From Canna indica (lineage: Eukaryota; Streptophyta; Magnoliopsida; Zingiberales; Cannaceae): a stretch of DNA of 64,000 nucleotides. This document shows, one piece after another, positions 24,377 to 36,205 of this stretch. Numbering within the stretch: position 1 is the stretch's first letter; each line of letters begins with the position of its first letter. The stretch is from the NCBI GenBank assembly GCA_034359265.1, contig CP136892.1:83754001-83818000 (forward strand), read 5' to 3'. Position numbers and translations under genes: made by a program. The notes beneath the pieces were generated by a model. The model searched no databases. It was not told the origin of the DNA and saw only the letters and a list, made by a program, of their open reading frames with translations.

Positions 24377-25267
24377 GAGTAAATATCAACAAAAAAAAAT
24401 GAACTTTAGAATATTTTTTTATTTTTAGCATAAACTTTTTACGTTAGCAAAAAAATACATCAATTTTCATTCTGTTACTTCATTTAGCACGCACCGTTAT
24501 TTTTGACAATTTTTGCTGATGTGTCGCTTAACAGTGATGGCGTGGTAAATTTTATCGTACGTGGATTATTATTTTATTATTTTAGTTAATTGTATTTTAA
24601 AAAATATTAGTAATAATGATGTAATCTTTCTTCACGCTAACTGCACTCCACGAGTCGTTGCTGGGAAGAGCTTGTTGTCGTCGCACAGGTAAAAGCTTGT
24701 CATCGGGAGGTCGACCTCTGTAGCGAAGAGGACGTGCGTCCTCTCTGCTAGAGAGGTCGGCGACCTCTGGAGGTCTAGAGGTCGGCGACCTCTCCGCTAG
24801 GGAGGCGACAGAGAGGTCGCCAACCTCTCGCGCGACCTCCCTCTGCATGTCGCCGACCTATCTAGCAGAGAGGACGCGCGTCCTCTCCGCCATAGAGGCG
24901 ATATGGAGGTCGGCAGGTGTCCTCTCCGGCCAAGCGAAGTTCCAAGACTTGAAATGGTGCAGTCGCCACCGGAGAGAGAAAGGAGGCGAGGAGGAAGGTG
25001 CGGTGGATAAGATAATTTGAAAAGGTGTCAATATTTTAATAAATAATATAATTTATATGACATTATTTATTTTATATGACTTTAGTCAAGGATAAAATTT
25101 ATCACGTCATCACTGTTAAGTGACACATCAGCAAAAATCGTCAAAAATGACAGTGTGTGCTAAACGGAGTAACGGAATGAAAGTTTGTGTATTTTCTTGC
25201 TAACGAAAAAAATTTATGCTAAAACAAAAAAATATCTAAAGTTCGTATTTTTTTAGAATATTTACCC
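24377..25267. mobile_element. Mutator-like element (MULE) with 9-bp target duplication and GC-rich core
   Basis: 891 bp bounded by a perfect 9-bp direct repeat TTTAAAATA (24368-24376 and 25268-25276). Terminal inverted repeats of about 190 bp begin GAGTAAATAT (left) and end ATATTTACCC (right), and share inner phrases such as GCTGATGTGTC and AACAGTGATG. The core (about 24,640-25,010) is sharply GC-rich and contains repeated near-palindromes of the form AGAGGTCGGCGACCTCT. There is no MURA transposase. The GC-rich core could be a captured host fragment (Pack-MULE) or a local minisatellite; no protein family is recognisable in it. Confidence 0.87.
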
Positions 25268-25276
25268 TTTAAAATA

Positions 25277-26679
25277 TATTGCATGTGTTGCTAGCTCTTC
25301 AAATAAGGAAAAGAATTAGACTCATCTGAAGCGAGATATGAAGCAGCATTAGCTCTGAAATCCAATCCACATCTCATCCCCTGATGATAGGAATGTGCAT
25401 CATCAACTTCAACTAGAGAATCCGAGTTGAAATCTATTTACGCTTACCTACATAATAAGTCAATTGTGTTTTAGAAATAAAAAATAAAAAATTTATAGGA
25501 TACAACCTGCATATGCTATGCGCAAAATGTCAAATATATTTATTAGAAAAATTAGCTTATACGTCTAGGGATGACAACAAATTAAATACGACGATGACAT
25601 CATATTTATTCGCATTCACATCATATTTCACATTTGTATATTCGCTTCCAAACCACATCCGCTGTGGATACAAAGGAACCGAACTTCGCGAGGCATCTTA
25701 GTATCCTTAAATCCTTACATTTTCGACCTTTGGTACATGATTGAAAGTTGGTGCTAACAATTAACACTCAATCAATTGCCACCTCACTACTAAATTTTCT
25801 AGAAATCAAATTAATTATTTTAATGTGATGGATACATCACTATAATGACAGAGGTAATATCTAATTCGTCCTGGATGATATAAGTTGAACAAATGATAAT
25901 AATAAATAATTTAAAATACTGTAGCACATGTCGATTATACTTTTATAAAATTAGAACAGTTCGACATATTTTCAAATAACAACAAATAATTCCATAAATT
26001 AAGGTTAGGTAGATAGGGTTTTATCATGCAACCAACCATGAAAGTTTTACAAGAGGCGGATAATCTCCCGATGAAGCAAAAAAAAAAAAAAAAAAAACTT
26101 TTCTAAAAAAAATATCTCTATTTAATATTTAATTGAGATTTTAATTACCAGCACTTAAATTATGGTGATTCCTGATTCCCCTTACAAATTGGCATCTCTC
26201 TCACAAAAAGTTAACAAAGATCTCCACTCTCCACTCTCTGTGAATCAAATTCTGTGTCAAATTGTTTTCATTGATCCTCCTATCAAATGCTCCTCCATTA
26301 TATAATAATTTAATAACAGTGACAGATGCTCGAGAGAATCTGATACTGATCAATAATGTCGACTTATATTTAATGTAACCCATTAATGGCCTTTTGTTTA
26401 TGGGAGAGCTAGGACGCCAAATCAACCCAACATGTGGTGGACACGTGGCTCCACCACGGCCTTATATTGACCTAGAAATGACAGCGGATCGAACACGGTG
26501 CGGATATCATATTATTCACATTCACACCATACTTTACATTCACATCACATTCATTGTGGTATTCATATTTGAATTGCATTCAGATGCAAATATTTGCTCT
26601 GCATCCAAAATGCATTTAATAAATAATAAAATATAATATAATAAAAATAATAATAAATTATATTATTAAAATTCATATC

Positions 26680-26721
<42 letters not shown>

Positions 26722-27391
26722 CCGCGTGGATAATTTTTTTTAAAAAAATTATATTCATTTTTATTTGGAATATGAGTTGGTACGGTGTGGATGCAGTTCT
26801 CATTCGACAATATGACCCATGATAAAAAAATTACACAAATTTAAAAATTACATTATCAATAATAAAAATAAATTGATACATGTCAAATGCTCACATATTA
26901 TGTTTCTTATCATATTGTCCTCGTAACAATCAAAAGCAATTTAATTTTTTTAGTAATAATCATTTTTAATTACACCATACCAACTGTTCTCATTCGATAA
27001 TCAAAACCAATTGTTTAATTACACATTCAATTTTTTAATTACATAAAATTTATCGTTTCTTTTATTTTTTTTATCAGGAATAAAATAAATTGGCCATGTA
27101 ATAAGGCTACAATTTAAAGGCATTGTTGACTTGATGACACATTGGATGACGAAGACAAGAACTTATCCCTTCCTCCAGTGATCAGATTCTAATAAGCTGA
27201 GGATTAAAAGGTGTGTTGATTCAATACGACACTTGGACTTCGTCAAAAAAGTGATTCTTATACTAAAATGTTTTTGCGTACGTCTCGTTACAACAAAAAA
27301 GAAGTATAATAATGATAGAAACCATCAACAGAATCCAACACAATTATTGTAATAATTCGCGTTTCGCATTCATTTTAGGAGAATTTGATTG
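25277..27391. other. AT-rich intergenic DNA with old repeats
   Basis: No gene seen. It contains a poly-A run near 26,078, an (AT)n tract at about 26,680-26,720, and two related stretches rich in CATTCACATCATATT near 25.6 and 26.5 kb that look like decayed copies of one repeat family. Confidence 0.5.
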
Positions 27392-27399
27392 TTTGTAAG

Positions 27400-27760
27400 T
27401 AGGGGTGTAAGTAAGCCGAGCAGCTCATAAGCTACTCAGAATCGATTAGATGAAAACTCGAGCTGATCAATACTCGGGTCGAGCGGCTCGCGAGCCTAAT
27501 CGAACTTCATATATTTATATATAATTATATAAACGTTAATATTTTAAATCGGATTTGTGAACTCACTTGTGCTCAAGTGGTAGTAACATTCAGATTGTTC
27601 TTGTGGGTCTTGGATTTGATTCCTTGGTATGCATTGTGTTCTCTTCGTTCGTGGAATGAAACTACTCTTGATGATAAAGAATATTGTAGATCGGGTCGGA
27701 CATAAACCCGAATAGACCTCGAGCACAATCAAGCTTGGCTCGGCTCGCGATTACACCCTA
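27400..27760. mobile_element. hAT MITE A (TAGGGGTGTAA family)
   Basis: The termini TAGGGGTGTAAGTAAGCCGAG and CTCGCGATTACACCCTA are inverted. Flanking 8-mers TTTGTAAG (27392-27399) and TTTGCAAG (27761-27768) differ at one base. The inner GCTCG-rich phrases resemble MITE B at 31.5 kb. No coding capacity. Confidence 0.85.
27545..27665 (+). other. tRNA-derived SINE-like segment inside MITE A
   Basis: GCTCAAGTGGTAG resembles a pol III A box. About 40 bases later GGATTTGATTCC resembles a B box. The spacing and order fit a tRNA-derived SINE head. No full tRNA cloverleaf, poly-A tail or target duplication was established. Confidence 0.3.
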
Positions 27761-27768
27761 TTTGCAAG

Positions 27769-30700
27769 TCAATACCCAATATGTTTATATATATAATTTT
27801 GAGCAAAGGTTAGAAAATTTATTCATAGAATAAAGTTGAGCTATAGTACAAGACTAGATGAACATCCAAGATCATTTCCACATATATACATAAGGTCAAG
27901 CACGATCCTTTTCAAGTCGAGTCTGTGCCGTCCATGAGCGGACTTGGTCCATTGCCACCTTTAAGACGAATACATTTACACAAATTGAATAATACACATT
28001 AAGCGGCAATACTAAAGTTCAAACCTCAAACCTACTGGATATGTATAATATGCTACTAATTACACTTGAGTTACAGTGGTTCACGTTTGTATATATATAT
28101 ATATATATATATTTACATTCTCCTCCCTGTATTGAGTTAACTAGATAGTTGGACCGAGGCAAAGTTAGAACAGGCTCCAATTGAATTCATTCGCATAAAA
28201 ATCATTCAATATTAATTGATCAGTAGATTTGGCTTGTACGTAGAGGAAACTGATAGTTGTAGAATTGTAGAAATGGCAGGTTGTGGTGTTCATATTACAA
28301 TACTTTTCTAGAAAACTTATTGAAACACGCTGCCAATTAATTACACCATCTTTTCTGTACGTAAGATGAGATTTGGAGATCTCATATATGTAATGAATTG
28401 AAGAATTCGATTAGGTTGATTTTGAGATTTTGACGTAGCCTTAAATAGGCATTGATTTTGAGATATATAGTTCTAGAAAGGTCGACTAATTCCTGGTGGG
28501 TTTAGTAAACACCAAAAAAATGTTTTTCGAAACGAGCGTTGGTAGACACCTAAATTGATGTTTATTTGAAATCGACGCCTATTTAAAGTTCGGCGTCTAA
28601 TACTAGCGTCCTTGAAGCATACGCCTATTTAAAAAGTCTAAATGGATGATATAGTTCGGAAATTATGAATTCTGACCTATTTGTAAAATTATGAATTTGC
28701 TAATTTCTAGTGATAATAAATTTTTATTGCTAATATAAATTATTAAACAAATTTTATAATTCTTCTTGTACTTTTTATTTACCCATATCGAATTATATTT
28801 TTTATACCGTTTTTCATTGCTCCAACCAAAATGTCATTCTCCTCCGTAGCTAGCTTCAATATCATATGATACCGTAACATATGATATCAATGTCATTTAA
28901 TCATAGCGTAACATACGATCTTTTCAAATAGGATAATAGTAATTATAATATAATATCATACAACATAATAATCATATCATATCATACATTACTAAACTAT
29001 ACTGCACCTCATCCAAATAAGATGTTAGATTCCTATTTAGGGCTTGACGCATGATACCAACACCCTTGAAGCAAACGCTCCTAAAGCAAGCATCGATATG
29101 AAAGGATCGAATTGGACGGATGAGTATTTGACTCTACAAGAAATTAAATAAAAAGTTATCGAATTGACCTATTTCTTGAACGTACCATTTGAAATATTTT
29201 GAAATGAACCAAAGTGAAGAATCAAAATCAATATTTTCTCAAGATGAGGAAAGAACTTGTAAATTTCACTTTGCATACAACTAAAACTGAAATTTCTTTA
29301 TTTTTTTTATCTAACTAATATAATAAGTATATATATAAATTAATCAAACCTATTTTTATCTTCTTCTTTTTTCATTTTGATTCTAATTTAGATGCCTATT
29401 TAAAGTTAGGCGTATGATACTGATGCCCTTGAAGTAAAGGCCCCCAAAACAAGCATCAGTATTATAATTTTTATATTTTTTTATTCTAGGTCTCATTTTA
29501 TCATTTAGATGTTTTCGAAAGTGTTTAAATTTATATTTAGTCACTATTTAAGAGTCAATTTTTAAAGTGTGGCCTCATTTTCAACTTTTTTTCATGCAAG
29601 TAAAAGTCTAAGATAATATTATTATGTATACAATTTGATTGATGTTGGTATGCGCACAATCTTGTGGACAAATTATATATTTTCTCACGTCAGGTTTAGC
29701 CATGTTTACAAATATTTTTATGCACAATATATGGAAGTTAGCAATTGTCGATGACAAATCTATTTGACAATTAATTGCTGCAGGAAGAAAGACACAGTCA
29801 TGTAACCTTTCATAAACAAAAATAATTAAACCATGTAACACAAAATTAGAAAGGATTCAATTTTTTGCATCAACCATTATTGCTTCCGGTTTGGATTTAT
29901 ATGGTCCTTTGTTGTGGGAGGCCTTAAGTTTAGTCATACTCCTCTGGTGGACATAATCAATTTAAAATTGCAAGCCCCTTCCAACTGTAATATGATAGGC
30001 ATTTTTTTTTTGTTTCCGAGAAGCCAATGAAGTTTTTCATTGGGCAGCAAATCGGGCACGGCTCTATAAGGATGAGAGGATTTGGTCCTCCATCCGCCCA
30101 CTCTAGTTAGAGAACATTTTGTCTGTTGATATTTTTGAGTCAGACTCTCGTCGACTTTAATTTAAGCTTAATTTTTTTGGTAATGCGCAAGAATGACCGA
30201 AGTGATGGAATATTCTCACCATCTTAACTCGCCGCAAGTTATGTGATCGTGATTAATATATATCAATAGGAAAAGGTTACGATGCGCAAGAACATTATAT
30301 ATATAACACGGCAAGGCGATGAATGAGCCGGTGGAACATCGCCGAAGATGAAGAGTGATCGAGCTCCTCTATCGACCGTTCGATGGAGGACGAGTAGATT
30401 CCTCGGGAGAGTTCGTAGCGGCAAGGCGTGTCGGATATACGACACATTGGCTACAGGTGTCGGAAGACTCCATAAGTAGACCGATATATTTGGTCGCGCA
30501 AGATCCAAGTGGCACATCGGCAGTCAAGTCAGAGAAAGAAAAATACAGACGTAGCACGGGTGCTGACTGTGAAGAAGCGGTAGATTGATAACCAGATTTG
30601 AGTTTTGCATCACATCTTTTGAGTTTTGCACAATTCAGGGCATGCACTAGATTTCGGTTTCCTCCCCCTTCGATTACAAAAAAATCTTGTTTGATTAAGG

Positions 30701-30835
30701 GGTTGCGATCGTTCAGTTTGCTGACCGTTCTTACATTGGTACAGCCAACTCGAATAAGAGCTGGCAAATTGGCAATAAATCGACGCTCGTGATTTAGTAA
30801 CTAAATTAATCTAATTTTCAAGAAACATCCAATGG
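27769..30835. other. Intergenic region with DNA-transposon debris
   Basis: No recognised gene. It includes an (AT)n tract at about 28,089-28,111 and three dispersed segments (28.55, 29.05, 29.4 kb) sharing GATGCC/GACGCC...TTAAAG...CCTTGAAG phrases, as in CACTA subterminal repeats. ORFs at 30.3-30.8 kb overlap on both strands and lack family features. Confidence 0.45.
28490..28712. mobile_element. Fragment of a CACTA-type element (right end)
   Basis: The segment ends GCTAATTTCTAGTG, which read on the other strand begins CACTAGAAATTAGC as CACTA (En/Spm) termini do. Just inside are subterminal-type motifs GACGCCTATTTAAAG and CGGCGTCTAATAC. The opposite terminus was not found. Confidence 0.4.
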
Positions 30836-31498
30836 AATTGTAGGTATCAACGTTTTTTTCCAGAATTTTTTATTGTTTGGGTTTAGTAGTTGCACACATG
30901 TTTTCTAAAAAAAAAAGTGTAGTTGCACACATGTTTTCTTAGTTCATCTAATTATATATCCTTCTCACTAATTAGTAGCATACAGAGCGTTTTAGATCCT
31001 TCTCACTAATTAATAAAATATAGAGCGTTTGATATGTAACGATCTATTCACATTATTACTAATATTGACTTTTAAATTCTTAGACAATCAATTCACATAA
31101 GTAATGAGATTTTTAAATTCTTAAATATATAAAAGACCTAAAACATAACAATATATATTTTAATAATTTAAAATATAACAATATATAATTATATTTAAAG
31201 TATTAAAAAAAAATTATCTAGTTCTTTAAAAAAAAATTTTTTGATATCTCTTTAGTCCATATCAACATTTCATATTGACACTTAATATCAAAAGTTATTG
31301 AAATGACCAAACAAAAACGAAAATAATTTTTGAATGAGTAAACGAAAACTTTTTAAAAAGAAGGAACCAAACGAAAAAATATAATATTTTAAAAAACTAA
31401 AAACATAATTAAGCCAATCAAAAAATACAAATTTAAAATATCATCTATACTTATAATAATATTATATTACTGATAAATTAAATAAGATATCTTATGGT

Positions 31499-31824
31499 TA
31501 AGGGTGTAACCAAGCCGAACTTGCATGTGAACTTGCATGTGCTCGACTCATTTAAGCTCGTATGTTTCTCTTGAGCTTGATCAATCTCGTTCAGGCTCGA
31601 TTAAACTCAGACTCTGGCTCGAGTTTATGCCCTACCCAATTTGAAATATATATATATATAGCTAAATTAGGCACGTGAGCCACTCGAGCAAAGTATTGAT
31701 TAGCTCGAGCTCGGCTCGCTCATATATAAAGCTTGACTCAAGCTTTATAAGATCGAGTGAGTTCGATTTTTTATCGAATCGATCCCACATAGCTCATGGA
31801 CTGCTCGGCTCACTTACACCCCTA
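31499..31824. mobile_element. hAT MITE B
   Basis: A perfect 8-bp target duplication CTTATGGT (31491-31498 and 31825-31832). Inverted termini are TAAGGGTGTAACCAAGCCGA and TCGGCTCACTTACACCCCTA. The inner GAGCTCGGCTCG phrases are shared with MITE A. Confidence 0.88.
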
Positions 31825-32108
31825 CTTATGGTAATGTGATTTACCATTATAATATTATCAAGTAACAAACACAACCATAAATACACACAAACAAGTTCAT
31901 AACACTAGTTGTTTAGTAGAATCGGCACGTACAAACCATAAAACGGATGCCAAGTGCCAGCCGAAGGATGTGCAGTACCTCAGCAGCATTCGACATTAGA
32001 TCATAAATTTAGTTCATCTAATTCTTTTACCTTTGCGAAATAAAATTCAGCTAACTGTTGTGAAGTAATACGGCAACATTAGATATTTAGATGAAGCATC
32101 TAGCGAGC

Positions 32109-35100
32109 TCAAGCACTGCATTCATTGATTCGGTGATCAAACCTACCACATTTGAAGCAAGGAGTGCGAGGAGGCTGAATGCATTCCTTCCTCCAGTATC
32201 CTGGGGGGCCTGAGGGTCCTGGGCTGCCATCTTGTAAATTGAGCCGATTGAAGGGAGAACATAAGCCGAAGTTGTCAGATTCATGTACTATTTTCAGCGA
32301 TGCTGGTGGTGTTTCTGGAACATGCTGTTCTCCGGCGTCGCCTTTTGGTAGCCTTGGTTCAGTTGCCAGGAAGAAACCCGATATCTTTTTCTGAACTAGG
32401 CCGCGTCCGGCCGTTCCATTGTAGGTTTCACCGGTTACTGGTTTCGTGGGCGTTGACATCTTATTCTCCCCCACACAGATTTCTTTTAAAGAGGGTCCAA
32501 TTGGACTATCAAGCCGCTGGATGAAATTACATGCCCCTTGACCCTGAAAAATATTCAAATTGCTCATCAGTTTGATTAATTGGAGAGAAAAATAACCCAG
32601 ATGAATGTGTTAAAAGCAAATTATATAACCAAAAGTAAAGGCATGTCGATTGTGCCTGTATGATGATTGTTGAAAACTAATATGTTCTTTGATATGTTCT
32701 TTGAAAACTAATATGTGTTAAAAAAAAATTTCAAAACTAATTTTTGAAAAAAGTATAACCAATGTTGTAACCTTGAATGCAATTCGGTATCTAGTTTAGA
32801 CACTAAATTAAAACATCATTGTTACTATATACTACCCAAGACATTGAGTACAAAGTAAATAGAATCTAACGAGCGATTGACCCAGACAAAACAGCTTACT
32901 ACAGATAATGATAATGTTAATATTAATGGTACATATATGCAGACATAGGATAGCTTATATTGTTCCTCGTGTATATTACGTGCATAGAGACCTTATATGT
33001 TCTTGTGATGAATGAAAATATGATATGATCTCTTTGGACTCAACAGATAACAAGCTACTTCTTTTCTGGAAAACAAATGTAAAGTTGCCACAAGAGAAGT
33101 GTCACACAATAGAGAATAATGCCTCAAATAAATTCTACATTTTAAATGTGAACAGAAAAGAAAAGAAATCTAGACTATAGGAGGATAGGAATCACTAACT
33201 CAAAAGGTTGCAACGATAAGCAATCAGAACTTTATCAGAACTTCCAGAATATATTACAACGGCGACGAAGTGTGGGGAGTAAGGACCTTGAAAGGATTAT
33301 ACAGAAAACAGCATCCTAATCTTTGTCAGTACTTGCTTCTCAAAAGAATATATTCCTATTTCAAGATTACAAAAATAGTCCTTCATATTTATATTGTATA
33401 TGCCAAAGATTGTCATAATCCAGGCCAAATTTTGCACTACAAATATTAGCTGCCTCAAGACCTACAGCCATAAAATTGAAATCAGCATGGGCCATATTTC
33501 CCAAAGAATATGTAAAGTAAAACACTTTGTGAGGGAGTTTAGAATATGCATTTAAAGAACTAGCTCATAGTCCGACTCCCTATCTCATGCTAGGAAAAGA
33601 ATAGTGACTGGCCACCAACAAGTGTTTGATCAACAAGAATTGCAGATGGAAATAACAAGAAATAAAATAACACCGATTTGTTAAATATGTCATAGGAATA
33701 GAGTTTGATGTGCAAAATGATAAGAATCTGTGAAGAATAGCATGCATTTTCTAGCTTACCGATAATAGGAACTATCAATGAGGTAACAAGAGAAAAGGCA
33801 AATGTAGACTGATTACTCTCACTAAGGTAAATCCATAATGATTTAAAAAGATATCTAACTTTAAGCTTTGATTCCATTACGAGCTTCAGGGATGGGCAAT
33901 GAGGTCATAAATAATCAGCATTGATCAAATTAACAAAATATTAAAAAAAACTAAGAACAAAACTGTTAATAGAAGTGGTATTATTATTATTATTATTATA
34001 AGAAACAACTCATTTTCATGGCAACAAAGTATACATGCAAGATTAAACCAACAAAATCCAGTATTTGGGATCTTTCATGACAAATCAAAGATATTATTAT
34101 GATCAACATTACCTTCTTTATTTACAGCATGTCAACAAGCCATAAAGTCCAAATTATTTGGGTCGGCAGCATTACCTTCTTTGTGGTGCAGCCAAAATAT
34201 CTACGACCTGCATTGGGTCCATCTTCCATCCTCAAGAGTCTACATTTCCCAGCACCACAAGCACAGTCTGGATAGGAGGACTCTGCCACCTTTATTTGGT
34301 GATAGGGCTTTGTTGGACTTTTGACACCACATTGCATTTTGATAGGGCTGTTCAGACCACACTGCTGATTCAGTTCCACTGGGATACCAAATGCATGCTG
34401 CTGATTGTTGTCAGCCTCGTCGCACCACATGAAGAGGCCGCACGATTCCTCAAACTTAAAAGGTTGCACAAAAATCGAAGAGCTCAGAACTAAACTTCAG
34501 TCGATCTAGTTTCCATCAATTTCAGGATTTACTACAATTTTAATACAAGGTAAAAGCAAAAAAGAATGAGAAAAGTAATTCATTGGACATAATTCCCACC
34601 AAGAAGAACTATTATTCAAATTTGAAGAAAATTATTGATCTTCTGTTGTAAAATTAATGAGACCCACGTCATTTTGCCTCTTAATTTACTTCTATTACAT
34701 TGAGAATTATAGTTACCAAATCTGCTTCTCAGTTTACAAATTATGCTCGGGAATTATAGTTGTAAACCTTAATATCCGCATTTGATATTCAAATTAAGAA
34801 TCACTCTTCATTGTGCGTGCTGTGTAATTGTAACATCATACATATAATGCAGGAGCTACAGATATTTATAAAATGTAAACAGATAAAATGTGCTGAGACC
34901 AGTTTTATTTATAAAATGTGCTTCAAATTAAGAATCACCCTTCATATTCATACAATGTGCTGAGACCAGTTTTGTTTTACTTGTAGTCATGGAAACAGAT
35001 AAAATGTAGAAAGTTCTCTTATCTTTTCCCCACCTGCTTTACCCAAAACCACAATGACACCACCAGCATTTAGCTTTCTACTAAATCTCTTTACTCAAAT

Positions 35101-35507
35101 CTTTCCTCGGACTATGCCCTAATTCCACCCCCAAACAAAAGTTAGGATCGTGAATACGTTCCAAAGAAAACCCCCCGACTAAGTTTGATCACTATTATAG
35201 TAGTGAAACAAAGAGAAAGAAGGAAGCATATTCAGATCTGACCACCGAAAGTAAAAGAAAAGGAAGCAACATTCCGACTCACCATAGCCGGGCAGCAATA
35301 GAACCGCCTCCCGGGATTCTTGTGGGTAAACGATGTGCGGACGATGCATGGCCCTCGTCCGCAAGGGCACTGCCGCTGGGGGTAGTCCGGCCCGGGGCTC
35401 TTCATGGGGCAGTCCCGCGCAAAGTGCCCCTCTTGCTTACAGGCGTAGCACTGGAATCCTCGCGGTGCTTCTTCCACGGGCACACTCCCATTAGCCACTC
35501 CTCCCAT
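32109..35507 (-). CDS. CCHC-GRF-GRF-CCHC zinc-finger protein, copy 1 (intact)
   Basis: Three exons: 35507-35283, 34454-34176 and 32543-32109, all phase 0 with GT/AG borders, giving 312 residues. The ATG at 35507 (MGGVANGSV) matches the start in copy 2. Domains in order: a CCHC zinc knuckle (CYACKQEGHFARDC); a GRF finger split by intron 1 (CPCGRGPCIVRTS...GRRFYCCP, then FEESCGLFMWCDE); a second GRF finger split by intron 2 (CACGAGKCRLLRM...GRRYFGC, then GQGACNFIQ); a basic Pro/Ser-rich linker; a C-terminal CCHC knuckle (CFKCGRFDHRINEC). GRF fingers in TOP3A, APE2 and NEIL3 bind single-stranded DNA, so a nuclear nucleic-acid-binding role is likely (inference). No catalytic domain is present. 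Confidence 0.88.
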
Positions 35508-35739
35508 CTCCTCCCTCAATCCCCTCCGCTTAGGACAAAAAGCATATCGTTTTCTAGAATTATATATATATATATATAACCTTCACTTGTACCCGATATT
35601 ACGTCAGAAGCCGGTTGCGTGTGACCAATGCACCATCGTGAGTCTCCTCTCGCTCGCTACCGTTGGTCTTGTCTTCTACCTACTAATGGCGACTGCCCCA
35701 ATACAGATTGGAAGCGACACTGGTGCGGTTGCTCTGCGT

Positions 35740-36205
35740 ACAACACGGCACGATAACACGGCACGATAATTACGGGCCGAGCCAAAAAATTCAGCCCGAT
35801 AAGTTTATCGGCCCGGCCCGGCCCGGCCCGATAACATTGCGGGCCGGCCCGGGCCGGCTCTTACCGGGCCAGGCCGGCCCGTTTGGCCCGCTAAACATAT
35901 ATATAAAAAATTAAATCTAAATTAGGACTTGTTTAGTGCTTTAAAATTGAATGTGAAGTTAATCTATGAAATTTTTCATGTGAAATATCATATTTGATGC
36001 TTATTTAGTCTCTTAAATATTTTAAATTATTTTTTTATAATTTTTTTTTAAAAAAATTAATTAATAAGAGGGCTCGCGAGCCGTGCGGGGCGGCCCGCAA
36101 AATATTGTTGGTCGTGCCGGGAATTTCCGGCCCATTGAGTTAGCGGGCCGGGCCGGGCCGGCACGCCACCTTATCGTGCCGGGCCGGCCCGTTTTGCCAC
36201 CCCTA
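35740..36205. mobile_element. GC-rich hAT-like element, one end recognisable
   Basis: The right end GTTTTGCCACCCCTA, reversed, starts TAGGGGTGGCAAAAC, a common plant hAT terminus. The interior has many GGGCCGGCCCGG-type repeats on both sides of an AT-rich centre. The left terminus is unclear. It lies between the two duplication units. Confidence 0.55.

Larger units (their letters stand above)
30836..35560. repeat. Tandem segmental duplication, unit 1 (intact gene copy)
   Basis: Matches 36,292-47,640 in the same orientation once the viral insert is removed. Shared phrases run from the left edge (ACGTTTTTTTC...ATTGTTTGGGTTT) through exons, introns and the 5' flank of the zinc-finger gene. Unit 1 has about 0.9 kb (30,985-31,885), including hAT MITE B, that unit 2 lacks. 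Confidence 0.85.

Noticed and set aside
24640..25010. CRISPR-like array
   Set aside because: The repeated palindromes are adjacent, variable and inside a plant MULE; there are no regular spacers.
30263..30792. Overlapping ORFs of 64-132 codons on both strands
   Set aside because: They overlap on both strands, have low-complexity composition and no motif or splice support.
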